Shown piece after piece: positions 27,129-35,824 of a DNA stretch of 64,000 nucleotides. The stretch spans positions 1 to 64,000 of the forward strand of contig CAAEMX010000049.1 in the NCBI GenBank assembly GCA_900757185.1, read 5' to 3'. The translations under genes and the position numbers were made by a program. Below the pieces are notes generated by a model that saw only the letters and a list, made by a program, of their open reading frames with translations, did not search any database and was not told the origin of the DNA. The stretch is from an uncultured Collinsella sp. (GTDB lineage Bacteria > Actinomycetota > Coriobacteriia > Coriobacteriales > Coriobacteriaceae). How positions within the stretch are numbered: the stretch's first letter is position 1; each line of letters begins with the position of its first letter.

Positions 27129-28049
27129 ATGCGTATTGTGTTTATGGGTACGCCCGATTTCGCTGTGCCTTCTTTGACTTCGCTTGTTGAGGCTGGGAAT
27201 GAGATTGCGCTTGTTGTTACTCGTCCTGATGCTGTTCGTGGTCGTGGTAAAAAGCTTGAGCCGTCTCCTGTTAAGGCTAAGGCGCTGGAGCTGGGGTTGC
27301 CGGTCATTGAGGCGAATCGTATGACGCCTGAGGTTGTTGAGGTGCTCCAGGCTGCCCAGGCTGATATTTTCTGTGTGGCTGCCTATGGCTGCATTTTGCC
27401 CGATGAGGTGCTGCATATGGCACCGCTCGGCATTGTGAATGTTCATGCGTCCTTGCTGCCTCGTTGGCGTGGGGCTGCTCCTATTCAGCGTGCCATTCTT
27501 GCTGGTGATGAGGTTGCTGGCGTTTCCATTATGCGCATTGGGCATGGCGTGGATACCGGCGCTTATTGCGCCCAGGCGTCTACGTCGGTTGCAGGCAAGC
27601 ATGCCGAGGCACTGACTACGGAGCTTGGCGAGCTGGGCGGCAAACTGCTTGCCGATACGCTTCCTTCTCTTGCCGATGGCACCGCCGTGTGGACTGAACA
27701 GGATGAGGCGCTCGTTACCCATGCTGCCAAGATCTCCAAGCAAGAGATGCGTCTGGATCCGCACATGGCGGCGCTTGATTGCGTGCGTCATGTGCTGGCT
27801 TCGTCCGATACCGCGCCTGCTCGTTGCGTGATTGCCGGCAAGACCGTGCGCGTGCTCGATGCTGCGCCGGCTGATGTGTCGCTTGGTGAGGGGCTCGTCG
27901 CCGTTCAGGCCAAGCATGTTTACCTGGGCCTTTTCGATGGCTCGGTCGAGTTGCTCGAGGTTAAGCCTGATGGCAAGCGTGCTATGACTGCTTCTGCTTG
28001 GGCTGCTGGCTTGCAGGGTGCCGATCTTTCGTGGGGTGTATTGTCATGA
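27129..28049 (+). CDS. fmt: Fmt, methionyl-tRNA formyltransferase
   Basis: Fmt formylates the initiator Met-tRNA using 10-formyl-tetrahydrofolate. The 306-residue protein starts RIVFMGTPDFAVPSL, has the active-site motif HASLLPRWRGAAPI near residue 108 and a C-terminal tRNA-binding domain. GAGGAGACG precedes the ATG. The first 100 codons use many T-ending codons, unlike gltX or priA. Its stop overlaps the rsmB start by four bases. Confidence 0.95.
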   Translation: MRIVFMGTPDFAVPSLTSLVEAGNEIALVVTRPDAVRGRGKKLEPSPVKAKALELGLPVIEANRMTPEVVEVLQAAQADIFCVAAYGCILPDEVLHMAPLGIVNVHASLLPRWRGAAPIQRAILAGDEVAGVSIMRIGHGVDTGAYCAQASTSVAGKHAEALTTELGELGGKLLADTLPSLADGTAVWTEQDEALVTHAAKISKQEMRLDPHMAALDCVRHVLASSDTAPARCVIAGKTVRVLDAAPADVSLGEGLVAVQAKHVYLGLFDGSVELLEVKPDGKRAMTASAWAAGLQGADLSWGVLS

Positions 28050-29446
28050 GCAAGCTATCTCCCGCGCGCAAGCTTGCGCTCGATGTACTGATGGAGGCCG
28101 ATCGCCGCGGTATGTATGCGCGCGACGTGCTGTCCTCTCGCGCATCGGCCAAGGCTATTGACCAGCGCGATTCCGCTTTTGCCGCCCGCTTGGCGCTGGG
28201 CGTGGCCGCCACGCAGGGTATTTTGGACGAGCTGCTCGATCAGTTTCTCGATAAACCCAAAAAGGTTGCGCCGCGCGTTCGCATGGCGCTTCGTATCTCG
28301 GCCTTCGAGATGCTCTACCTGCATACGCCGGGCCGCGTTGCCGTGAGCCAGGGTGTTGAGCTGGTGCGCAGTGGTGCTAAGTCTGCTGCGGGCCTGGCAA
28401 ACGCGGTGCTGCACAAGGTTGCGGACAACGTTGAGGACTTTGCCACGGCATCCGATGGGGATGAGTCCGAGCGACGCTTGGTTCGCCTGTCTCGCCTGAT
28501 GGGCTTGCCGCGATGGCTGTGCGCTCGCATTATGGCATCGTTTGACACGCCAGAGGGTGCGCTTAACTTTGCCGGCAATCTGGCCCCCGCGCCGCTAGCC
28601 CTGCACGAGAACGCTTTCGCGTCCAAGCCCGATCCGTATATCTCGCAGCTCGTCGCACCTGTCTTCCCGGGCTGCCATGCCCCGGTTGATGCCCAGGTTA
28701 CCGTTGCTTCGGGTGCGTTTGAGCGTGCTGCCGCAGTGGCATCTGATCTCAACGCGCAACTTATCGCCACAGCTGCCACGCGTCCTGGTAGCTGCCTTGA
28801 GCTTGGTGCCGGTCGTGGCACCAAGACCTATGTGATGATGTGCCAGGCCAAGCGTGCGGGCTATGAGCGTCAGCATACGGCGCTCGATCTGCATGATCGC
28901 AAGTGTGATCTGAATCTCGCTCGCCTGCATAAGGCCGGTATTCAGGGAGTTCGTACGGTTTCGGGTGATGCTTGCGAGCTTGATGAGGTGCTCACATCGT
29001 TTGATGCCATGCTTGGCGAGCCGGTTAAGTTCGACACGGTCTTTATCGATGCGCCGTGCTCGGGCACCGGCACTATGCGCCGTCATCCCGAGATCCCGTG
29101 GCGCCTGACCGAAAAGGATGTGACGGTTGAGCTACCCAAGCTGCAGCTGACGATGCTCAAGGAAGCCGCTGCGCGCGTGGCTGCCGGTGGCGAGCTCATT
29201 TATGCGACGTGCTCGGTCTTTGATGAGGAGAACACGCAGGTTGTGGATGCGTTCTTGGCGTCGCCCGAGGGTGCGGACTTTAGCCTGGAGCCGCTCTCCG
29301 AGGCGCAGATTCTGCAACTCCCCGAGTTCGATCAGGCCAAGAAGCTCGTATCCGTACGCCAGAATGATCGAGGCCTCTTCCAAAGCGTGCCGGTAAACGC
29401 CGACTCCTACGACGGCCACTTCTGCGCCCGCCTGGTCCACAAGTAA
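28046..29446 (+). CDS. rsmB: RsmB-type 16S rRNA m5C967 methyltransferase
   Basis: The 466-residue protein has an N-terminal NusB-like RNA-binding domain (about residues 1-140) and a C-terminal Nol1/Nop2/Sun methyltransferase domain with ELGAGRGTKT near 251, DAPCSGTGTMRRHP near 334 and the catalytic Cys in ATCSVF near 387. It overlaps fmt (ATGA), a frequent def-fmt-rsmB order. The ATG at 28046 is used; the upstream extension lies within fmt. Confidence 0.93.
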   Translation: MSKLSPARKLALDVLMEADRRGMYARDVLSSRASAKAIDQRDSAFAARLALGVAATQGILDELLDQFLDKPKKVAPRVRMALRISAFEMLYLHTPGRVAVSQGVELVRSGAKSAAGLANAVLHKVADNVEDFATASDGDESERRLVRLSRLMGLPRWLCARIMASFDTPEGALNFAGNLAPAPLALHENAFASKPDPYISQLVAPVFPGCHAPVDAQVTVASGAFERAAAVASDLNAQLIATAATRPGSCLELGAGRGTKTYVMMCQAKRAGYERQHTALDLHDRKCDLNLARLHKAGIQGVRTVSGDACELDEVLTSFDAMLGEPVKFDTVFIDAPCSGTGTMRRHPEIPWRLTEKDVTVELPKLQLTMLKEAAARVAAGGELIYATCSVFDEENTQVVDAFLASPEGADFSLEPLSEAQILQLPEFDQAKKLVSVRQNDRGLFQSVPVNADSYDGHFCARLVHK

Positions 29447-29452
29447 CGACTA

Positions 29453-29519
29453 AGTTGCGGTGAAATAGGGATTGAATAGCGGCTTCTGCCCGCCAAACAG
29501 TCCTTATTTCACCGCAACT
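29453..29519. repeat. Dispersed inverted repeat, copy 2 (67 bp)
   Basis: AGTTGCGGTGAAATA and its complement TATTTCACCGCAACT are perfect 15-bp ends. It matches the 68-bp element at 13189-13256 at both ends and in the internal CAGTCC. Like copy 1 it lies just after a stop codon, between convergent genes. Confidence 0.85.
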
Positions 29520-29544
29520 CATAAGGAAACCTGGGCAGCTAAAG

Positions 29545-29582
29545 AATCAGCCCCGCGATTGGTGTTGGTCGCGGGGCTGATT
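29545..29582. terminator. Bidirectional terminator between rsmB and the FmdB-like gene
   Basis: AATCAGCCCCGCGA pairs with TCGCGGGGCTGATT. It lies a few bases past the - strand stop and is followed on that strand by TCTTTA. Confidence 0.75.
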
Positions 29583-29587
29583 GGTTT

Positions 29588-29824
29588 CTAGTGGCTGTGC
29601 GGGCAGTTGGCGCAGCAGCCACTCGTGGCGCTGGTGTTGGAGCCGCCGCTTCGCTGGTCGGTGTTGTAGAAGCCGCTGCCCTCAAACTTGATGCCGCTGG
29701 CCGAGAACGTCTTGGCGGCCGGAGCGCCGCAGTTGGGGCACACGACCTCGGGGGTCTCGGACATGGGATGCTCAACCTCAAACACGTTGCCGCAGCTCGA
29801 GCACTTGTAATCGTAGCGCGCCAT
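29588..29824 (-). CDS. FmdB-family zinc-ribbon protein
   Basis: This 78-residue protein starts MARYDYKCSSCG, the FmdB/CxxC zinc-ribbon signature, with paired cysteines C8/C11 and C29/C32 that should bind one zinc. A Gly/Ser-rich tail ends in CCANCPHSH, giving three further Cys and two His, as in several regulators of this group. GGAAG precedes the start. Its role is unknown; the family has been linked to regulation but without firm evidence. Confidence 0.85.
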   Translation of the reverse strand: MARYDYKCSSCGNVFEVEHPMSETPEVVCPNCGAPAAKTFSASGIKFEGSGFYNTDQRSGGSNTSATSGCCANCPHSH

Positions 29825-29912
29825 AATACTTCCTTTTCAGCACAAAGCGGGCAGATTACTCTGCCCGCAAAAATTCAAACGTCTGTAACTGTACCCTATA
29901 TCGGGCGTTTTA

Positions 29913-32900
29913 TCACGCTTCGCCCCAGAATCTATGCGTGTTGCGCAGGAGCTGTGCGGTTTTGCCCTCAGCGGCCGCAACGTCGGCCTCGTCAGCCTGC
30001 CAGGTCCAGTTGCCCGTGGCCACGCCCGGTACGTTCATGCGCGCGTCGTCGCTCAGCCCCAGGACATCCTGCAGCGGCATCATCACCAGGGGAGCGTCGC
30101 TTGCCAGCGCGTCGCTCATCAGCTTGGCTGCCACCTCAACACCGCTCGGCTCGTCGCCGCCCGCAAAGGAGCGCGTGCACCAACCCGCGAGCGTCGACGT
30201 GTCGTGCGTCGAGGTGTACAGGATCTTTCCTGGCGTAGGGTGCACGCCGCTACGGACATCGTAGTCGCTAAACTCCAGCACGTCCATGCCGGGGAAGCCG
30301 CAGGTCGAGGCCATGGCGCGAACGCCGGGCGTCAGGTAGCCCAGGTCCTCGGCGATAAAGTTGAGCGGCCCCAGCTCGTCATAGGCGGTCTGGAACAGGT
30401 CCTTGCCCGGGCCTGCCAGCCAACGCCCGTCGGCGCAGGCCTTACCCGTGGGAATGCTAAAGTAGCTGTGGAAGCCCAGGAAGTGATCCAAGCGCACGCG
30501 GTCGTAGAGCGAAAACGCACGACGTAGGCGATCCATCCACCAGCTATAGCCGTTCTGCTTCATGTGGTCCCAGCGGAACGTCGGGTTGCCCCACACCTGG
30601 CCCTCGGGCGCAAAGTTGTCGGGCGGCGCACCGGAGATCTCGATTGCCTTACCGGTATCGGACAGCCAGAAGTTCTCGGGTTCGCTCCACGCATCCGCCG
30701 AATCGTCGGACACGTACATAGGAATATCGCCGATGACCTCGATGCCCTTCTTGTGCGCATAGTTCATAAGCTCGCACCAAGCCAGGTCAAAGCGGTACTG
30801 CATGTACGCCTGAAGCTCGGCCTCGTCGTGGAAACGCTTGTCGTCAATCAAGTGCTCGTTGTAGCGCGCAACATCTGCCGGCCAATCGTGGCGCGATTCG
30901 CCCTCAAAGTACTTTTTGACGGCCATATAGACGCAGTACTTCTCGAGCCAATCGGCATTGCGATGTTTAAACGCGGTGTACAGCGGATCGGCATCCTCGC
31001 CGCCGTGGGCCTTCCAGGTCTCAAAGTCGGCGGCTAGCTCCTTGTGGCTTTCGGGCAGCAGGTCGATATTGCCTGCAAAGGCCGAAGGACCGGCGTAAGG
31101 GGAGCGGAAGAAGTCCGTCGGGTTGACAGGCAGGACCTGCCAGTAGCGCATGCCCATAGCGGCCATATGGTCGATAAAACGACGCGTGGGCGCGCCGATC
31201 GTGCCGGGCTTACCGTCGTCGGTCGGCACCGATGTGATATGGCACACAACGCCCGCACCGTAATCGAGCGGCTCCTGCAGACGCTGCTCGGCGTGGTGAT
31301 AGATGATCGACGATCCCAGCGGATACAGGTCGAGCGTGACGGTGCCATTGTGAATCTCGCACTCGTGACCGCTAATCACATCGCTCGCACATTCGTCGAG
31401 CGCCGGAATCGTCACGCGGTGTGAATTGCGCAGGCTGCGGTTGATGATAACCGTAGCGGCCTCGCCATCCTTGCCCGTGCGGTTGTATGCCAGCACTTCG
31501 TCGTTGAGCGCGAAGGCCTTGATCTCGCCGTCGATCATAAACGGCAGTGCGCGGCGTACGGCGGAGGCGTTCTTGACAATAGCCAGCGTGTCGAAGTCGT
31601 GCAGTTGGTCCTTGGTCGGCAGGGTGCGGCGGTTGCCCGGATCGGTAAGGCCCTCCAGGCCGTATTCGTCGCCGTAGTAGATCGAAGGCACGCCGGGGAA
31701 GGTCATCTGCATGAGCGTGGCGAGCCAAAAACGGCTCTTGGCCAGGCCCATCGAGTTCTCGTCCAGACGCCACTTGCTGCGCTCGCTCTCGGGCAGCTGC
31801 GTCTCGTCGGGGCCGCCGCCGAGCACCGAGATGATTCGCGGGCGGTCGTGGCTCGAAAGCAGATTGAGCGCGCAGGACAATGCCTCGCTCGGGTAGTTCT
31901 CGCGCAGGGTTTCGATATCCTCGGCTGCCTGGTAGGCGTTCTTGTAGCCCATCAAAAAGCCGATGACCATGTCGCGGAAGGGGTAATCCATAGCAGAGTC
32001 CAACTCGGAGCCCTGTAGGTAGCGACGCAGATGGCCGTAGCTAATCTTGTTGGAGGCGTCTTCCCAGACTTCGCCGAGCAACAGTGCGTCAGGCTTTTCG
32101 TCAAGTACGGCCTTCTTGATCTCGGCCAGGAAGTCGTCGGAAAGCTCGTCAGCGACGTCCAGGCGCCAGCCATGAGCGCCGGCACGTAGCCATTTACGGA
32201 TCACGCCGTCCTTGCCCAGAAGCCGCTCGCGTACCAGCTCGGAGCTCTCATTGATGGCGGGCATGTTGCCCACGCCCCACCAGCAGTCGTACGAGCCGTC
32301 CTCGTGGAAATAAAACGCATCGCGCCACGGCGAATCCTCGCTCTGCCACGCGCCCACACCGGGGTAGTTGCCGTAGCGGTTAAAGTAGATCGAGTCGTCG
32401 CCTGTGTGGTTGAACACACCGTCCAGAATAATTGAAATGCCGAGCTTCTCGGCCGCCTCGCACAGCTCCGTAAAGTCCTGCTCGGTGCCCAGGATCGGGT
32501 CGATCTTGGTGTAGTCGGCCGTGTCGTAGCGGTGGTTGCTCGCGGCCTCAAAGATGGGGTTGAGGTAGATGGCCGTAAAGCCCAGCTCCGCGATGCGGGG
32601 CAGGTCATTTTGGATGCCCTTGAGCGAGCCGCCGTAGAAGTCCCAGGTCTTGATGGAGCCGTCCTCGGCGCGCTCGTATACGGGCGGCTCGTTCCAGTCC
32701 TCGATCATGCGGCGCTGGATTCCGTTGCGCGGTTTTTCGACTTCGGCCAGCGTGCGCTCGCGCCAGTTTTCGTCGCGGGCATAGCGGTCGGGGAAGATCT
32801 GGTACACCATGCCGCGCTCGTACCAGGCGGGGCGGTTGTCGCGGTGCTTATAGACGGTGATCTGGAACGAAGGTACCTCGGCGTAGTCGTAGGTTACGCC

Positions 32901-33209
32901 TTCGCCGCCGGTGCGGCCCTGCGGTGCGCCCAGGCGAACCTCGGGCTGGCCCTCGATATTGCAGATAAAGCTGTACCAGATAAGACAGGGCTCGGTACAC
33001 TCAAGCTCTACGGAAAATATGCCGTCGCCTTCATGCGTCATGGGATACAGAGTTTCCCCGATCTCATCGACCCAGGTTCGCAGCGTAAGCGTTGCCTGGT
33101 TGGGGTCGGCATCCTCCAAAATTACCGACAGCGAAACGGAAGTTCCTGTGGTCACAGCGCCAAACGGAGTGCGAAACTGCGGCAGGCGGCTGTTGTGTAT
33201 CAATCTCAT
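29913..33209 (-). CDS. GH13 alpha-amylase/neopullulanase-like domain fused to GH77 4-alpha-glucanotransferase
   Basis: The 1098-residue protein combines two glucan enzymes. Residues 1-120 form a beta-sandwich of the kind found before GH13 neopullulanases. The GH13 barrel follows, with DGVFNHTG, GWRLDVADEL (nucleophile Asp, about 348), LLGEVWED (acid Glu, about 378) and LSSHDR (about 453). From about 650 to the end is a MalQ-type GH77 domain with RLDHF (about 907), IAEDLG (about 952) and THDTSTLAGW (about 1003). It would cut and rearrange maltodextrins or glycogen branches. It is the last gene of the glycogen run. There is no clear ribosome site before the ATG. No signal peptide, so it is cytoplasmic. 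Confidence 0.93.
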   Translation of the reverse strand: MRLIHNSRLPQFRTPFGAVTTGTSVSLSVILEDADPNQATLTLRTWVDEIGETLYPMTHEGDGIFSVELECTEPCLIWYSFICNIEGQPEVRLGAPQGRTGGEGVTYDYAEVPSFQITVYKHRDNRPAWYERGMVYQIFPDRYARDENWRERTLAEVEKPRNGIQRRMIEDWNEPPVYERAEDGSIKTWDFYGGSLKGIQNDLPRIAELGFTAIYLNPIFEAASNHRYDTADYTKIDPILGTEQDFTELCEAAEKLGISIILDGVFNHTGDDSIYFNRYGNYPGVGAWQSEDSPWRDAFYFHEDGSYDCWWGVGNMPAINESSELVRERLLGKDGVIRKWLRAGAHGWRLDVADELSDDFLAEIKKAVLDEKPDALLLGEVWEDASNKISYGHLRRYLQGSELDSAMDYPFRDMVIGFLMGYKNAYQAAEDIETLRENYPSEALSCALNLLSSHDRPRIISVLGGGPDETQLPESERSKWRLDENSMGLAKSRFWLATLMQMTFPGVPSIYYGDEYGLEGLTDPGNRRTLPTKDQLHDFDTLAIVKNASAVRRALPFMIDGEIKAFALNDEVLAYNRTGKDGEAATVIINRSLRNSHRVTIPALDECASDVISGHECEIHNGTVTLDLYPLGSSIIYHHAEQRLQEPLDYGAGVVCHITSVPTDDGKPGTIGAPTRRFIDHMAAMGMRYWQVLPVNPTDFFRSPYAGPSAFAGNIDLLPESHKELAADFETWKAHGGEDADPLYTAFKHRNADWLEKYCVYMAVKKYFEGESRHDWPADVARYNEHLIDDKRFHDEAELQAYMQYRFDLAWCELMNYAHKKGIEVIGDIPMYVSDDSADAWSEPENFWLSDTGKAIEISGAPPDNFAPEGQVWGNPTFRWDHMKQNGYSWWMDRLRRAFSLYDRVRLDHFLGFHSYFSIPTGKACADGRWLAGPGKDLFQTAYDELGPLNFIAEDLGYLTPGVRAMASTCGFPGMDVLEFSDYDVRSGVHPTPGKILYTSTHDTSTLAGWCTRSFAGGDEPSGVEVAAKLMSDALASDAPLVMMPLQDVLGLSDDARMNVPGVATGNWTWQADEADVAAAEGKTAQLLRNTHRFWGEA

Positions 33210-33307
33210 AGTACGGTCCAGTTCAATAGAATCATGGCCTGCTGGCCATGGGCTTTACGCACAGGATGTAAGTATATCTGTTGTACACAGGCTGTATAAA
33301 CAACATC

Positions 33308-33352
33308 CGTTTACCATCGGCGAACGGTTGTCCTAGAAAATCGTTTTACCAA
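33308..33352 (-). promoter_or_regulatory. TGGTAAAAC-type half-sites upstream of the GH13-GH77 gene
   Basis: Reading the - strand, TGGTAAAAC (complement of 33343-33351) and GGTAAACGG (near 33307-33315) lie 100-140 bases before the start. The same half-site is repeated in the glgB upstream region at 43215-43302, suggesting a shared regulator. Confidence 0.45.
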
Positions 33353-33364
33353 CTATCCACAGAG

Positions 33365-33391
33365 AAGGGGCGCCCGGTTGGAGCGCCCCTT
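33365..33391 (-). terminator. glgA: Hairpin after glgA
   Basis: AAGGGGCGC pairs with GCGCCCCTT around nine bases, 37 bases past the glgA stop. The T-run is weak. Confidence 0.6.
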
Positions 33392-33427
33392 ACTTATGGT
33401 TTGATGAGGTTTTGGATCGTCTGTGGG

Positions 33428-35734
33428 CTAGCGGCGCTTGCGGGTGGCCGTTGCCTTGCGGACGGACGTCTTCTTGGACGGCGCTTTTTTCTCGGTCGCG
33501 GCGGCGGGGGAGACCGGGGGCTCCTTGGCGGGTTCGACCTTAGGCTCGGCCTTTGCCGTAGCCTTCGGAGCGGTTTTCGGTGCCGGCTTGGGCTTTGCCT
33601 CGGGCTTGGGCTCCTCTTTGACGGCGGCGGGCTTAGCCTCTGCCTTGGCAGTTGCGGCCTTTGCCGTGGACTTCTTAGCCGTCGTCGTTGCGCGCTTGCG
33701 CGTGGTGGTCTTGGCGGTCGGCTTGGCCTCGACAGCTGCCTCGGCCTTAGGCTCGGCGGCTGTCTCCTCGACCTTGACGGCGGGCTTTGCGGCAGCCTTC
33801 GGAGCGGCCTTTGTCACAGTAGCCTTGGCGGCCGTCGACTTCGTTGCCGTGGTCTTCTTGGCAGCTGTTGCCTTCTTGGCAGTCGTGGTCGTCTTTTTGG
33901 CAGCGGTCTTTGCCGGAGCCTTGGCGGCCGGTTTGGCCTCAGCGACCTCGGCCTTTACCTCGGGAGCGGCTTCGGCGGCCTTCTTGGCAGCTGCGGTGGT
34001 GCGCTTGCGCGTGGTCGTTGTCTTGGCAGCCGTTGTTTTAGTCGCGGCGGCCTTGACCGTCGTAACCTTCTTAGCCGTCGTCTTGCGGGTCGCGGTCTTC
34101 TTAGCTACGGGCTTTACAGCAGGCTTGGCCTCGACCTCTGCCTTGTGAGCAACCTCAGCCTTCACCTCAGGCTCGGCCTTTGCGGGCTCGGCCTCAACCG
34201 GCTTCTCCTCAGCGGCCACCGGCTCAGCCACATCCACAGGCTCGTCGACAACAGCTGCCGGCCTCTCAATCTCCGGATGCATAAAGAAGTACAGGTCCAG
34301 ATACTTGTCGGCCGAGCGCGTCCAGCTAAAGTCCTGGCTCATGGCCTGCGTGACCAGCTGGTTCCAGGCATCGCGGTTGTCCCAGAACAGGCGCGCCGCG
34401 CGGAACACCGCGTCGCCCATCTCGTCGCCGTTAAAGTTGCTAAACGAGAAGCCCGTGCCCTCGCCGGTAAACTCGTTGTACGGCTGCACGGTGTCCTTCA
34501 GGCCGCCGGTCTCGCGCACGATGGGCAGGGTGCCGTAGCGCATGGCGATGATCTGCGACAGGCCGCAGGGCTCAAACTTCGAAGGCATCAGGAACATATC
34601 GGCGGCGGCATACATGCGCTGCGACAGCGCGGGATCGAACTCGATACGCGCGGCCATGGTGCCGGGGTACTTGTCCTGGAAGTAGCGCAGGCCGTCCTCG
34701 TAGTCGCGGTCGCCGGTGCCCAGCACCGCCACCTGCACGCCGCCGGCCAAAATTCGGTCGAGCGCGTACATGACCAGGTCCATGCCCTTTTGGCGCGTCA
34801 GGCGCGTGACCATCACCATGAGCGGGCTGTCGTCGCGAACCTCGAGCCCCAGTTCCTCCTGCAGCTTTGCCTTGCATACGGCTTTGCCGGAACGGTCCTC
34901 CACGGTGTAGTTGGCGGCAATGCGCTTGTCGGTCGCCGGGTCAAAGCCCGCCACATCAATGCCATTCAAAATGCCCTGCAGCGCGTACGAACGCTCGCGC
35001 AGAACGCCGTCCAGGCCCTCGCCAAACTCGGGCGTCTGGATCTCGTTGGCATAGGTGGGGCTCACCGTGGTAATGGCGTCGGCATAGCGCAGCGCGCCCA
35101 GCATGTAGTTGACGCTGCAGGCGTCGCAACGCAGCTGCGAGGCGGCAGCGGGAATATGCGCCACACCCAGGATGTCCTCCATCACGGTGTCGCTAAACTG
35201 GCCCTGGAACGCCACATTGTGGATCGAGAACACGGTCTTGACGCGGTCGTACAGCGGCAGGCCCTGGTAGAACTCGCGCAAAAACACGGGCGCCAGCGCC
35301 GTCTGCCAGTCGTTGCAGTGCAGGATGTCGCACTCAAAGCCGGTCGGCAGGTGCTGCAGGCTCTCGGTGATGGCCTTGGAGAAAAACGCAAAGCGCTCGC
35401 CGTCGTCAAAGAAGCCGTACGGATAGTCGCGCGCAAAGTAGCGCTCGTTGTCGATGAACATATAGGTGACGCCGTCGTGCTCGAGCTTCTCGAGTCCGCA
35501 GTACTCATTGCGCCAGCCCAGGCTCACATAAAAGTCGGAGAAGTGCTCCATCTGCGCCTTGTACTCGTCCTTGATGGTGGCGTACTTGGGCACCATGACG
35601 ATGACCTCGGCGCCGGCGCGCACAAGCGCCGCAGGCAGCGAGCCCGCCACGTCGCCCAGGCCACCGGTCTTTACAAACGGTGCGCACTCGGCCGAGGCAA
35701 ACACGATCTGCATCTTTTTGCTGGAATCTGCCAT
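33428..35734 (-). CDS. glgA: GlgA, glycogen synthase with long Lys/Ala-rich tail
   Basis: GlgA extends alpha-1,4-glucan from ADP-glucose. Residues 1-490 are a GT5 synthase with KTGGLGDVAGSLP near residue 21 (ADP-glucose binding) and a FEPCGLSQIIAMRYG motif near 385. Residues about 491-768 are not part of the family: a tail of repeated AAKKTT, KPAAK and TTTRKR-like segments with some Glu, resembling histone H1 or AlgP. The Met complementary to 35732-35734 is chosen because GGAGAC lies just before it; an ATG 12 bases earlier has no site. The tail doubles in charge pattern with that of GlgB, from the same operon. Confidence 0.93.
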   Translation of the reverse strand: MADSSKKMQIVFASAECAPFVKTGGLGDVAGSLPAALVRAGAEVIVMVPKYATIKDEYKAQMEHFSDFYVSLGWRNEYCGLEKLEHDGVTYMFIDNERYFARDYPYGFFDDGERFAFFSKAITESLQHLPTGFECDILHCNDWQTALAPVFLREFYQGLPLYDRVKTVFSIHNVAFQGQFSDTVMEDILGVAHIPAAASQLRCDACSVNYMLGALRYADAITTVSPTYANEIQTPEFGEGLDGVLRERSYALQGILNGIDVAGFDPATDKRIAANYTVEDRSGKAVCKAKLQEELGLEVRDDSPLMVMVTRLTRQKGMDLVMYALDRILAGGVQVAVLGTGDRDYEDGLRYFQDKYPGTMAARIEFDPALSQRMYAAADMFLMPSKFEPCGLSQIIAMRYGTLPIVRETGGLKDTVQPYNEFTGEGTGFSFSNFNGDEMGDAVFRAARLFWDNRDAWNQLVTQAMSQDFSWTRSADKYLDLYFFMHPEIERPAAVVDEPVDVAEPVAAEEKPVEAEPAKAEPEVKAEVAHKAEVEAKPAVKPVAKKTATRKTTAKKVTTVKAAATKTTAAKTTTTRKRTTAAAKKAAEAAPEVKAEVAEAKPAAKAPAKTAAKKTTTTAKKATAAKKTTATKSTAAKATVTKAAPKAAAKPAVKVEETAAEPKAEAAVEAKPTAKTTTRKRATTTAKKSTAKAATAKAEAKPAAVKEEPKPEAKPKPAPKTAPKATAKAEPKVEPAKEPPVSPAAATEKKAPSKKTSVRKATATRKRR

Positions 35735-35759
35735 ATTGTCTCCCATGTTGCAATTCGAG

Positions 35760-35791
35760 AATAGCCGCCTGGCACAAACCGGGCGGCTATT
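35760..35791 (-). terminator. Hairpin between glgD and glgA
   Basis: AATAGCCGCC pairs with GGCGGCTATT around 12 bases. On the - strand it comes after glgD and before glgA, so it may partly stop transcription or protect the glgD end. Confidence 0.5.
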
Positions 35792-35824
35792 CTACATGTT
35801 ACGAGCGATGTTGCGGTGCCAACG

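Noticed and set aside
33281..35764. 827-codon open frame on the + strand, opposite glgA
   Set aside because: It is a shadow of the GC-rich, repetitive glgA frame; the product is low-complexity Gly/Leu/Arg and has no ribosome site.
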